From NCBI GenBank assembly GCA_019119495.1, contig DWWX01000003.1, positions 1 to 64,000 of the forward strand: a DNA stretch of 64,000 nt, read 5' to 3'. The notes below the pieces were generated by a model. It was not told the origin of the DNA. It did no database searches and saw nothing but the letters and a program-made list of their open reading frames with translations. Each line of letters opens with the position of its first letter. Position 1 is the first letter of the stretch. This stretch comes from Candidatus Gemmiger stercorigallinarum (GTDB lineage: Bacteria > Bacillota > Clostridia > Oscillospirales > Ruminococcaceae). Below, one piece after another: positions 20,796 through 29,930 of the stretch. A program made the translations under genes and the position numbers.

Positions 20796-21587
20796 ATGGA
20801 AAACGCATTTCCCGCCACGCGGCAGGGACTGTTGGATCGCGCCGCCGCCTGTTACGGCGGCCGGCCGGAATACCCCTGGCGGGATTCGCCGGGGCATGCG
20901 GTGCTGCGCCACCCGGAAAACCGCAAATGGTACGCCGTGGTCATGGACGTGCCCCGGCAGAAACTGGGCCTGCCCGGCGGCGGATGCGTGGACATCGTCA
21001 ACCTGAAATGCGACCCTATCCTGTCCGGGTCGCTGCGCAGCCAGCCGGGCATCCTGCCGGCCTGGCACATGAACAAGGAGCAGTGGATCAGCGTGCTTTT
21101 GGATGGCACCGTCGACCCGGAGCAGCTGGGCTTTTTGCTGGAACTCAGCCATTCGCTGACCGGGCCGCGGCAGACTGGGGCGCGGGCGGCGCGGCGGCGG
21201 GAACGGGACTGGCTGGTCCCCGCCAACCCCGCCGTCTACGATGTGGAGCAGGATCTCGGCCGGGACGGGCATATTTTGTGGAAGCAGACCGCCCGCGTGC
21301 AGGCGGGGGATACCGTTTATATCTATATGGCGGCCCCGGTGTCGGCGGTGCTGTACCAGTGCACCGCTGTGGAGGTGGACCTGCCCGTGCCGGACGCCGC
21401 CCCCGGCAGCCGCGCCCGGTATCAGATGCGCCTGCGGCTGGACCGCCGCTTTGCCCCCGGCCAGATCAGCCGGGCGGTGCTGCAGGCACACGGCGTCCGC
21501 GGCGTGCGCAGCGCCCGCAGCCTAACGGCCGCCCTGCGGCAGTACATCCGCGCGCTGCTGCAGGAACCGCCGGCGGAAAAGCAGTGA
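20796..21587 (+). CDS. MmcQ/YjbR family protein with C-terminal EVE/PUA-like domain
   Basis: N-half KWYAVVMDVPRQKLGLPGGGCVDIVNLKCDPILSGSLRSQPGILPAWHMNKEQWISVLLDGTVDPEQLGFLLELSHSLT (YjbR-like); C-half DWLVPANPAVYDVEQDLGRDGHILWKQTARVQAGDTVYIYMAAPVSAVLYQCTAVEVDLP (EVE-like). Confidence 0.7.
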   Translation: MENAFPATRQGLLDRAAACYGGRPEYPWRDSPGHAVLRHPENRKWYAVVMDVPRQKLGLPGGGCVDIVNLKCDPILSGSLRSQPGILPAWHMNKEQWISVLLDGTVDPEQLGFLLELSHSLTGPRQTGARAARRRERDWLVPANPAVYDVEQDLGRDGHILWKQTARVQAGDTVYIYMAAPVSAVLYQCTAVEVDLPVPDAAPGSRARYQMRLRLDRRFAPGQISRAVLQAHGVRGVRSARSLTAALRQYIRALLQEPPAEKQ

Positions 21588-21648
21588 CGGCGGCAGCGGC
21601 ATTTTGCCGCGGCACGGCCGGGACGGGACATGACCGGGAAAAGCCTTC

Positions 21649-22299
21649 TCAATATTCGCTGTAATCCCGTATCTTTTTGACCACGCCGATGGAATCGCGG
21701 GCCGTCCCCCGGAAGCGTTCCGGGTCGATGGGGTGGTGGATGTTGTACAGGATGCCGGTCTCGCCGGTCCGGCCCAGGTCGGACTCGTTCAGGTGCCGCT
21801 CGTCAATGTGGGCGCAGACGATCTCCAGGCAGGCCAGAACATAGTCGTCCCCCTCGGCGATCTCCTTCTCCCAGCGGAAGCGGCATTCCAAATTCATAAA
21901 GCACTCGTCGACCATCGGGGCGTTCACCAGGTCGGCCGGGACCGGGGTCAGGCCGGCGGCTTTGATCTCGTCCGTATCAAAACCGTTGTTCCGGCAGGTC
22001 GACATACAGGCGTCGTACCGGTCGGCGGACATGAAATTGATGACAGCCTCCCCGGTCTCGTGCAGCGTCCGGTACAGATGCCCGTATTTGCTGACGGCGG
22101 AAACGATGGCAAAGTAGCCGTTCTTCCCGCCGGTGAAGGTGGTCCAGGACTGCATGCAGGCGTTGGACAGCCCGTTGCTTTTGCGGGAAGTCAGGAGATA
22201 CAGGGGCGATGGGATCGAGAGGACGAACTCCATCCAGTGGAAGCCGTACATCTCCATGTCCTTCATGGAGTCCGGCAGGGCGCTGTACTTCTTTTTCAT
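21649..22299 (-). CDS. Flavin reductase family protein
   Basis: PLYLLTSRKSNGLSNACMQSWTTFTGGKNGYFAIVSAVSKYGHLYRTLHETGEAVINFMS; ECRFRWEKEIAEGDDYVLACLEIV. Confidence 0.75.
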   Translation of the reverse strand: MKKKYSALPDSMKDMEMYGFHWMEFVLSIPSPLYLLTSRKSNGLSNACMQSWTTFTGGKNGYFAIVSAVSKYGHLYRTLHETGEAVINFMSADRYDACMSTCRNNGFDTDEIKAAGLTPVPADLVNAPMVDECFMNLECRFRWEKEIAEGDDYVLACLEIVCAHIDERHLNESDLGRTGETGILYNIHHPIDPERFRGTARDSIGVVKKIRDYSEY

Positions 22300-22592
22300 G
22301 GTATTCCCTCCGCAGATCGGGCTTTTTTGCCCTTTTTCCCATTCTACCATACTTTCAGGGGCAAAAACAGCTTTTTCCGGAGGGGAGAAAAACAGACCGG
22401 AAGCCGGGCCCGGAGGAGCGTCCGCCGGCCGTCCCGGCCGGGGAAACCGGGACTCTACCGCAGGTAAACTGCAAATCGGTTGCCCGCGCAGGCCGGCTGT
22501 GGTAGGGTAAAGCCGGCAGGCCGAACCGCCCCGCACCCGGCGGGGCCGGATACAGCCACGGCGCAAATACAACGCAAATAAGGAGGACCCTT

Positions 22593-23012
22593 ATGGAAGC
22601 AAATACCCCGGATACCCTGGGCGGGCGCATTGCCCGGCTGCGCAAAGAAAAAGGCATGACCCAGCTGGAGCTGGCCGACCGCATGGGCGTCACCGACAAG
22701 GCGGTGAGCAAGTGGGAGCGGGACGTTTCCTGCCCGGACATCGCCTCCATGCCCCGCCTGGCCGAGGTGCTGGGCGCCACGGTGGATGAGCTGATGCAGG
22801 CCCGGCCCGGCGCGGCCGCCCCGCGGCCGAAACCGGCCGGGAAGCAGGCGGGCAGGCTGGTGGAGCTGGCCCTCAAGGGCGTGGCGGCGGCCATGGGCAT
22901 CGCGGTGGCGGTGCTGACCATGCTGGACGCGCTGGACAGCCAGGCCGCCTTTTTGATGCTGGGGCTGGGCCTTGCCTGCCTGGCTATCGCTCAGCTGCCG
23001 GAAGGGGAGTGA
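22593..23012 (+). CDS. XRE-type HTH regulator with two C-terminal hydrophobic helices
   Basis: LGGRIARLRKEKGMTQLELADRMGVTDKAVSKWERDVSCPDIASMPRLAEVLG followed by a hydrophobic tail. Confidence 0.9.
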   Translation: MEANTPDTLGGRIARLRKEKGMTQLELADRMGVTDKAVSKWERDVSCPDIASMPRLAEVLGATVDELMQARPGAAAPRPKPAGKQAGRLVELALKGVAAAMGIAVAVLTMLDALDSQAAFLMLGLGLACLAIAQLPEGE

Positions 23013-23334
23013 CCCCGCCCCCGACCGCCGCGCCAAATACCCCGGCAAAAACGGCGCAAAGCCCCAAGAACCATAACAGCAAAGTCCGCCCGCGGGCCCC
23101 TGCCGGATGGCAGCCCGCGGGCGGACTTTGCGCGGTTTCGGGCAGAAAAAGCGCAAGGCGTTTTCAGCCGCCGGCCCGGCTTTCCGCCTCCTCCCACTTC
23201 TCAAAAACGATCCAGTTCCCATCGAAATTTACATACAGTTTGCCCGGCTCCCCGAGCAGGTAGTCATATCCCGCGCCAAAGTTGGATTCGCCGTCCTTTG
23301 CGGGCCATTCCCAGCTTTCCACAGACGCTGCGAC

Positions 23335-23356
23335 GGCGCCGTCGGGGACGGCGTCC
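23335..23356. repeat. Direct repeat copy 1 flanking the element (candidate target-site duplication)
   Basis: GGCGCCGTCGGGGACGGCGTCC; same as 23588-23609 except one base. Confidence 0.85.
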
Positions 23357-23587
23357 CAGCGTGTCGAGTCCCTCGACACGCTGCAAAGAGGGCAACGCTT
23401 CGACTGGCTGACGCCAGCTCGGCGCGTTTCCCCCTTTGGAATCCCCTTCGACAAAATTTTACGGCAAATCGCGCACTCGGAGCACAGCTCCTCGCACACA
23501 ATTTGCCGCAAAATTTCCCTGTAGGTGTCGCCGTCGTCGGCGCATGTCCGCCGACGGCGACGGAGTTTAACTTTTTCGACAATCTGT
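23357..23587. mobile_element. MITE-like 231-bp non-coding element made of chained hairpins
   Basis: Imperfect terminal inverted repeats CAGCGTGTCGA / CAGATTGTCGA (9/11); internal stems 23357-23383 (12 bp), 23454-23469 with 23501-23516 (15/16 bp), and GTCGCCGTC..GACGGCGAC near 23525-23565; direct repeats on both sides. Confidence 0.75.
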
Positions 23588-23609
23588 GGCGCCGTCGGGG
23601 ACAGCGTCC
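23588..23609. repeat. Direct repeat copy 2 flanking the element
   Basis: GGCGCCGTCGGGGACAGCGTCC. Confidence 0.85.
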
Positions 23610-23912
23610 GCTTGGATGCCGCCGTGCCGCTGCCCGGTGCTGGCGTAGGTCACCCCGTCCACGACCACAGCCGGCCGCATCGCCCAGCGGGCAGCATCGG
23701 GGGCGGGTGCGGGAGCAAGCCGGCCTGCCAGCAGAAGCAGCGCCAGGGCAAGCCCGGTCAGCAGCAACGCGCCTTTCATGTTGATCCGCCGCCTTTCTTT
23801 GCCGTCTTTGCAAATAAAGAAGGAAAAATATGCAAAAGGTTACGGCGCCGCGGCACCTGGCAAAATTCCGCCCCGTCCGCAAGGAAATAGCAGCCAACCC
23901 CCGCCGCTGCTA

Positions 23913-23941
23913 TTGACTTTTGCACCAAAAAAAGAGATAAT
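23913..23941 (+). promoter_or_regulatory. sepF operon promoter
   Basis: TTGACT-17 nt-GATAAT. Confidence 0.65.
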
Positions 23942-24039
23942 ACTTAATGTATATCGCTGTATGGGAGGAATTTGCCCTCCCGGCGGCGAGGCCGGCCCCC
24001 ACCGGGCCGCAGATGCAATAGCTTTAAGGAGAATCCACT

Positions 24040-24501
24040 ATGTCCATGTTTGAAGGCTTCAAGAATATGCTGGGCATCAACCAGGACCCGGAAGACGACG
24101 AGTACCTGGACGGCGGCGAGGACGAAGTCTTTGCCGGCGGCAATCAGGGCCAGACCGCGCCGGATGCCTATGCCCAGACCGAGGAGACCCGCCAGCGCAA
24201 CAAGGTGGTCAACATCAACGCCACCACCCAGCTGCAGGTGGTCCTGGTCAAGCCGGAACGCTTTGAGGACGCCTCGGCCATTGCCGACCAGCTCAACGCC
24301 AAGCGCACCGTCGTTTTGAACCTGGAGTCCACCAACAAGCAGGTGTCCCGCCGGCTGATCGACTTTTTGTCCGGCGTGGCTTACGCCAACAACGGCCAGA
24401 TCAAGCGGGTGGCCACCAGCACCTTTATCATCACGCCCTACAATGTGGATATCATGGGCGACCTGATCGACGAGCTGGAGAACAATGGCGTCTTCTTCTG
24501 A
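24040..24501 (+). CDS. sepF: Cell division protein SepF
   Basis: VVLVKPERFEDASAIADQLNAKRTVVLNLESTNKQVSRRLIDFLSGVAYANNGQIKRVATSTFIITPYNVDIMGD. Confidence 0.95.
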   Translation: MSMFEGFKNMLGINQDPEDDEYLDGGEDEVFAGGNQGQTAPDAYAQTEETRQRNKVVNINATTQLQVVLVKPERFEDASAIADQLNAKRTVVLNLESTNKQVSRRLIDFLSGVAYANNGQIKRVATSTFIITPYNVDIMGDLIDELENNGVFF

Positions 24502-25300
24502 TGCCGCCCAGCCGGCGGCGCGGGGCTTTCTGCCCCCGCAGAACGACGACGAGCGCCGCCTGATGCGCCGGGTCGAGGAACTGTGCGCCCTGGCCGAGCG
24601 CCGGGGCATCCCACGGCATACCGGCTTTCTGTCCGACCGGGAGCAGGTGCTGGCCAGGGCGGCCGCCAACCGGGCCGGGTGCGGCTGCATCCGCTTTTGG
24701 GGCGGCTTTGCCGGGGCCGAGCGCCGGGTGCTGTGCATCGAGCCGCCGGACACCTGGCAGCTGGAGCCGGTGGCCTGCCTGTGCGTCACCGCCCGCCTGG
24801 CTGCAGGGCAGGACGCCCCGCAGCACCGGGATCTTTTGGGCGCGGTGCTGGGCCTTGGCCTGGAGCGCGCCTGTGTGGGGGATATCCGCCCCGACCCGGA
24901 CCGGCCGGGGGTCAGCTACCTTTTTGTGCTGGAGGATAAGCGGGACTTTGTGGCGGGCAGCCTGTTTGAGGCCGGCCGCACCCCTGTCTCGGCGGAACCC
25001 TGCAGCCAGCCGCCGGCGTCCGCGCTGGCGGAGCCGGAGCGGGAACTGCGCCAGGCCACGGTGCCCTCGCTGCGGTCGGACTGCGTGCTGGGGGCGATGC
25101 TGCGCATCTCCCGCGGGCAGGCGGCCCGCCTGATCGCCGAAGGCCGGGTGGAGGTGGGCCATGTGCCGCTGCGCACCGGCCACGAGCCGGTGTATGCCGG
25201 CGATATCTTCACCGTGCGGGGCAAGGGCCGCTTCCGCCTGCAGCAGGTGGGCGGCAAAAGCCGCAGCGACCGCACCTTTATCCTGTTTTACCAGTATTGA
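24485..25300 (+). CDS. YlmH family S4-domain RNA-binding protein
   Basis: HTGFLSDREQVLARAAANRAGCGCIRFWGGFAGAERRVLCIEP...LRISRGQAARLIAEGRVEVGHVPLRTGHEPVYAGDIFTVRGKGRFRL. Confidence 0.9.
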   Translation: MASSSDAAQPAARGFLPPQNDDERRLMRRVEELCALAERRGIPRHTGFLSDREQVLARAAANRAGCGCIRFWGGFAGAERRVLCIEPPDTWQLEPVACLCVTARLAAGQDAPQHRDLLGAVLGLGLERACVGDIRPDPDRPGVSYLFVLEDKRDFVAGSLFEAGRTPVSAEPCSQPPASALAEPERELRQATVPSLRSDCVLGAMLRISRGQAARLIAEGRVEVGHVPLRTGHEPVYAGDIFTVRGKGRFRLQQVGGKSRSDRTFILFYQY

Positions 25301-25384
25301 GAGAGCCCGTCCGGCCCGCAGCCGGCGGCACGGCTGTGTTTGAGCCAATCCCGGACGATCCCGTCCGAGACAGGAGGAATTAGA

Positions 25385-26368
25385 ATGATCGCTTCGGAGG
25401 ATGTACGCCGCGTCACATTCGACAAGGCCATGCGGGGCTATCGGTGTGAGGATGTGGACGACTATCTCAGGCAGGTGGCCGACAGTCTGGACGCCCTCAG
25501 CGCCGAGAACGAGGACCTGCAGAAAAAGCTGGTGGTCCTGGCGCAGCGCATCGACCAGTACCGCGCCGAGGAGGACACGCTGCACACCACCCTCATCAAC
25601 GCGCAGCGCCTGGGCGAAAATGTCATCAAGGAGGCCAAGCAGAAGGCCGCCGAAGTGATCCGCGCCGCCAACATCAAGGCCGAGGACCGGGAGCAGCGCG
25701 CCCGCGACGAGGTGGAGCTGGCCCAGCAGGAGCTGGCCACCATCCACAAAGAGACGGCCAATTTCAAAAAATCGCTGCTGGAGATGTACCGCAAGCATGT
25801 GGAGCTGATCTCCAAGATACCGGAAAGCGGCGAGATCCCCGACGTGGACGAGGCCGACGTCCCCGCCGCGCCGGAGCCGCAGCCCGCCCAGCCGGTTTAC
25901 GAGACCCCGCAGCCCGTCTACGAGACGCCGCAGCCGGAGCCGGAGCAGCCCCAGCCGGAGAACATCCCTTACGAGGAGCCCGCCCCGGCCTATGAGCCGG
26001 CCCCCCAGCCGGAGGAACCGGAGCCCTACTACGACGACCCGGAGGACGACCTGCCGGAACCGGGCGAGGAAAAGGTGGACACCGTCGAGTTTGCCATCGC
26101 GCCCAAGCCGGACCAGCCGGAGGACCTGCGCGAGGACCCGCCGGCATCCGCCCCCGCGCGGCAGTCCAAGTTCCAGCCCGGCGCCGGCCTGTATGACGCG
26201 CCCGGCGAGGAGGAAGCCCCGGCCCCCAAAAAGACCACCCGCAGCCGTTCTTCCGGCAGCCGCAGCCGCGCTTCCGGCACCAGCCGCAGCCGCAGCAAAA
26301 AGGCCCAGCCGGAGACCGACCTGCCCGCGTCCTTTGACACCTTCGCCGGCGTCGATTTCGACAGCTGA
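25385..26368 (+). CDS. divIVA: DivIVA domain-containing protein
   Basis: IASEDVRRVTFDKAMRGYRCEDVDDYLRQVADSLDALSAENEDLQKKL, followed by Pro/Glu-rich and Arg/Ser-rich regions. Confidence 0.92.
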   Translation: MIASEDVRRVTFDKAMRGYRCEDVDDYLRQVADSLDALSAENEDLQKKLVVLAQRIDQYRAEEDTLHTTLINAQRLGENVIKEAKQKAAEVIRAANIKAEDREQRARDEVELAQQELATIHKETANFKKSLLEMYRKHVELISKIPESGEIPDVDEADVPAAPEPQPAQPVYETPQPVYETPQPEPEQPQPENIPYEEPAPAYEPAPQPEEPEPYYDDPEDDLPEPGEEKVDTVEFAIAPKPDQPEDLREDPPASAPARQSKFQPGAGLYDAPGEEEAPAPKKTTRSRSSGSRSRASGTSRSRSKKAQPETDLPASFDTFAGVDFDS

Positions 26369-26490
26369 CGTTTCCCCCGGCCTGCCAGCCAGGCCGGTAT
26401 AGCCCGCGCACCGTCCGCCCGGCCGTGCTTTCCGCCGCGCCGGGCCGATGTGTGTGCATGAACCATACAGCATAGAGGAGTGTAGCAACC

Positions 26491-29265
26491 TTGGCGCAGA
26501 ATTACAACGACACCATCCACCTGCCGTCCACGCCGTTTGCCATGCGTGCCGGCCTGCCGAAGAAAGAGCCGCAGATGCTGGCCGACTGGCAGAAAAACCA
26601 TGTCTATGAGCAGATGATCCAAAACAACGAGGGCAAGACCCGTTTCATCCTGCACGACGGCCCGCCGTATGCCAACGGCAGCATCCACATGGGCACCGCG
26701 CTGAACAAGATCATCAAGGACATCATCGTCCGCTACAAGAACATGTCCGGCTGCCAGGCACCCTACGTGCCCGGCTACGACACCCACGGCCTGCCCATCG
26801 AGCTGAAAGCCCTGGGCTCCCTGGGGGACAAAAAGGCCGGCGTTTCCAAGCTGGAGCTGCGCAAGATCTGCCGCGAGTTTGCCACCGAGCATATTGACGT
26901 GATGAACCAGCAGTTCCAGCGCCTGGGCGTGCAGGGCGATTTTGACGACCCCTACCTGACCCTCAAGCCGGAGTTTGAGGCCCGCCAGGTGGAGATCTTC
27001 GGCAAGATGGCTGAGAAGGGCTACATCTACAAGGGCATGAAGGCCGTTTACTGGTGCCCGGAGGACCACACCGCCCTGGCCGAGGCCGAGATCGAGTACG
27101 CCGAGGACCCCTGCGACTCCATCTACGTCCGCTACAAGCTGACCAAAGACCCCAACGGCGTGCTGGCCAAGTACGGCGTTCCGCTGGACAAGGCCTGGAT
27201 CGTCATCTGGACCACCACCACCTGGACGCTGCCCGGCAACGTGGCCACCTGCCTGAACCCCACGATCGAATATTCCTTTGTCAAGATCGGCGAGGAGTAC
27301 CACATCATGGCCGCCGACCTGGTCAAGGCCACCATGGAAGCCTGCGGCATCGAGGACTACACCGTCCTGGAGCCCCGCGTCCCCGGCGCCGAGTTCGAGC
27401 GCATGGAGTACCGGCATCCCTTCCTGGACCGCACCGGCCTGGTCATCCTGGGCGACCACGTCACGCTGGAAGGCGGCACCGGCTGCGTCCACACCGCCCC
27501 CGGCCACGGCGTCGAGGACTTTGAGGTCTGCACCCAGCATTACCCCGAACTGCCTGTGGTGGTGCCGGTGGACGAGGCCGGCCGCCTGACCGCCGAGGCC
27601 GGCGAGAAATTTGCCGGCCTGAAGGTCTGGGACGCCAACAAGGTCATTCTGGAGCACATCAAGGGCACCGGCCACCTGATGGGCGTCAAGCACATCACCC
27701 ACCAGTACCCCCACTGCTGGCGCTGCCACCATCCCATCATCTTCCGCGCCACCGAGCAGTGGTTCTGCTCCATCGACGCCTTCAAGGAGGATGTCTACAA
27801 GGCCATCGACAGCGTCAAGTGGCAGCCCGCCTGGGGCCACGACCGCATGGCCGGCATGGTGCGCGACCGCAGCGACTGGTGCATCAGCCGCCAGCGCGTC
27901 TGGGGCGTGCCCATCCCGGTGTTCTACTGCAAAAAGTGCGGCAAGTACCATATCACCGACGCGTCCATCCAGGCCGTCAGCGACCTGTTCCGCAGGGAGG
28001 GCAGCGACGCCTGGTACAAGTACGACGCCAACGACATCATGCCCAAGGGCGAGACCTGCGAGTGCGGCGCATCCGACTGGGAGAAGGACCCCGACATCAT
28101 GGACGTCTGGTTCGACTCCGGCTCCACCTGGAGCGCCGTCTGCCGCGAGCGCCCGGAGCTGACCTGGCCCGTTGACCTGTATATGGAGGGTGCCGACCAG
28201 TTCCGCGGCTGGTTCCAGTCCAGCCTGCTGACCTGCGTGGCCACCCAGGGCATCGCCCCCTACAAGGGCGTGCTCTGCCACGGCTGGGTCGTGGACGAGC
28301 AGGGCAAGCAGATGCACAAATCCGCCGGCAACGGCGTCGAGCCGTCCGAGCTGATCCGTGACTACGGCGCCGACATCGTCCGCCTGTGGGTTGCCTCCAG
28401 CGACTACACCGTGGACGTGCGCGCCGGCAAGGAGATCTTCCGCCAGCTGTCCGAGGCCTACCGCAAAATGCGCAACACCGCCCGCTTTATGCTGGGCAAC
28501 TTAAACGGCTTCGACCCCGCCAAGGATATGGTGGAGGACAGCCAGCTGTTCGAGATCGACCGCTGGGCGCTGGAAGCCACCCGCGCGCTGACCGCCACCG
28601 TGCGCGACGCCTACGAGAATTACGATTTCAGCCGCGCCTACCACGCCATCTACAATTTCTGCGTCATTGATATGTCCAACTTCTACATGGACGTCATCAA
28701 GGACCGCCTGTACTGCGCCGACGACCAGGCCCGCCGCTGCGCCCAGACCGCGCTCTACCGCATCCTGGTGGACTTTACCCGGCTGCTGGCGCCCATCCTC
28801 TGCTTCACCAGCCAGGAGATCTGGAGCTATGTTCCCAAGCTGCCCGGCATGAAGGAGTATGTGGTCTTTGAGCAGATGCCCGAGGCCGGCGCCCCCGCCG
28901 ACGAGGCTTTCACCGCCAAGTGGGACCGCATCATGGCGGTGCGCGACGACGTGAAAAAGGCGCTGGAGCAGGCCCGTGCGGACAAAAAGATCGGTTCCTC
29001 GCTGGAGGCTTCGGTCACGCTGTACTGCAATGCAGAGCTGTATGACTTCCTCAACGCCATCCCCATGGACGAGCTGGCCGACCTGATGATCGTCTCCCAC
29101 ATCGCGCTGGAACAGGGCGAGGGCGGCGTCAGGGGCCTGGTGGACGGACTGGGCGTCCAGGTGGACACCGCCGCCGGCGGCAAGTGCCTGCGCTGCTGGA
29201 AGTACCACCCCGCCGTGGGCGAGGACGGCCTGTGCCCCCGCTGCGCCCGCGTGCTGGGCAAGTGA
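26491..29265 (+). CDS. ileS: Isoleucyl-tRNA synthetase (TTG start)
   Basis: LHDGPPYANGSIHMGTALNKIIKDIIVRYK..; KMHKSAGNGVEPSELIRDYGADIVRLW; C-terminal Zn finger CLRCWKYHPAVGEDGLCPRC. Confidence 0.98.
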   Translation: MAQNYNDTIHLPSTPFAMRAGLPKKEPQMLADWQKNHVYEQMIQNNEGKTRFILHDGPPYANGSIHMGTALNKIIKDIIVRYKNMSGCQAPYVPGYDTHGLPIELKALGSLGDKKAGVSKLELRKICREFATEHIDVMNQQFQRLGVQGDFDDPYLTLKPEFEARQVEIFGKMAEKGYIYKGMKAVYWCPEDHTALAEAEIEYAEDPCDSIYVRYKLTKDPNGVLAKYGVPLDKAWIVIWTTTTWTLPGNVATCLNPTIEYSFVKIGEEYHIMAADLVKATMEACGIEDYTVLEPRVPGAEFERMEYRHPFLDRTGLVILGDHVTLEGGTGCVHTAPGHGVEDFEVCTQHYPELPVVVPVDEAGRLTAEAGEKFAGLKVWDANKVILEHIKGTGHLMGVKHITHQYPHCWRCHHPIIFRATEQWFCSIDAFKEDVYKAIDSVKWQPAWGHDRMAGMVRDRSDWCISRQRVWGVPIPVFYCKKCGKYHITDASIQAVSDLFRREGSDAWYKYDANDIMPKGETCECGASDWEKDPDIMDVWFDSGSTWSAVCRERPELTWPVDLYMEGADQFRGWFQSSLLTCVATQGIAPYKGVLCHGWVVDEQGKQMHKSAGNGVEPSELIRDYGADIVRLWVASSDYTVDVRAGKEIFRQLSEAYRKMRNTARFMLGNLNGFDPAKDMVEDSQLFEIDRWALEATRALTATVRDAYENYDFSRAYHAIYNFCVIDMSNFYMDVIKDRLYCADDQARRCAQTALYRILVDFTRLLAPILCFTSQEIWSYVPKLPGMKEYVVFEQMPEAGAPADEAFTAKWDRIMAVRDDVKKALEQARADKKIGSSLEASVTLYCNAELYDFLNAIPMDELADLMIVSHIALEQGEGGVRGLVDGLGVQVDTAAGGKCLRCWKYHPAVGEDGLCPRCARVLGK

Positions 29266-29405
29266 TCCCTGCCCGAACTTTTGCTTTTTGTTTTCCAGAC
29301 GAACAGCCGGTTTCCCTGCCTGACAGGGAGGCCGGCGTTCGGCTGACTTGAACACGGCGCGCCCGGCGGCTGCCGGCGCGTCTGTACATCCCGTAAGGAG
29401 CCTGT

Positions 29406-29930
29406 ATGCTGTACGGTATACTCTCGGTGGCGGCTGCCGCCGTGCTGGCCGGCATCGACCAGTGGATCAAGGCCTGGGCTACGGCCAACCTGCTGCCGGT
29501 GGGGGCTATGCCGCTGATCCCCGGCATCGTGGAGCTGCGCTATTCCCTCAACCAGGGCATGGCCTTCTCTCTTTTGTGGGGCAGGCAGGGCTTTCTCATT
29601 GCGGTCACCTCCATCGCGCTTCTTGCGGTGGCAGTTTACCTGTTCTGGAAACGCCCGCCCCTGGCCGAGCGCATCGCCTGGACGATGGTGCTGGGCGGCG
29701 GCGTGGGCAACCTGATCGACCGCATCGTGTCCGGGCAGGTGGTGGACTACATCAACCTGCTGTTTGTGGACTTTGCCATCTTCAACTTTGCCGATATCTG
29801 CGTCACCGGCGGCATCGCGCTGCTGTTTGCGGCCATCCTGGCCGGCGAGCTGCGGGAACGCCGGGGCCGGAAAGGGCAGGATGCCGGCACAAAACCGAAG
29901 GAGGGCCCCGCCCCCGATGCAGACGCTTGA
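29406..29930 (+). CDS. lspA: Lipoprotein signal peptidase
   Basis: AGIDQWIKAWATANLL...LNQGMAFSLLWG...GGGVGNLIDRIVSGQVVDYINLLFVDFAIFNFADICVTGG. Confidence 0.95.
   Translation: MLYGILSVAAAAVLAGIDQWIKAWATANLLPVGAMPLIPGIVELRYSLNQGMAFSLLWGRQGFLIAVTSIALLAVAVYLFWKRPPLAERIAWTMVLGGGVGNLIDRIVSGQVVDYINLLFVDFAIFNFADICVTGGIALLFAAILAGELRERRGRKGQDAGTKPKEGPAPDADA

Larger units (their letters stand above)
23164..23779 (-). pseudogene. Small secreted/lipoprotein-like gene interrupted by a MITE-like insertion
   Basis: MKGALLLTGLALALLLLAGRLAPAPAPDAARWAMRPAVVVDGVTYASTGQRHGGIQADAVPDGA | VAASVESWEWPAKDGESNFGAGYDYLLGEPGKLYVNFDGNWIVFEKWEEAESRAGG*. The halves join in frame only if 253 bp are removed. Confidence 0.8.

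Noticed and set aside
23335-23609. Two 22-bp repeats considered as a minimal CRISPR
   Set aside because: The interval between copies is 231 bp, hairpin-rich and bounded by inverted ends; it fits an insertion with target duplication better.
26385-26405. CCGGCCTG..CAGGCCGG hairpin after divIVA as a terminator
   Set aside because: No T-tract follows; likely not an intrinsic terminator.
26369-26490. T-box leader for ileS
   Set aside because: I could not see a T-box sequence (AGGGUGGNACCGCG-like) or a terminator/antiterminator arrangement.
26029-28317. 762-aa minus-strand ORF opposite divIVA/ileS
   Set aside because: Antisense artefact over the ileS coding sequence.
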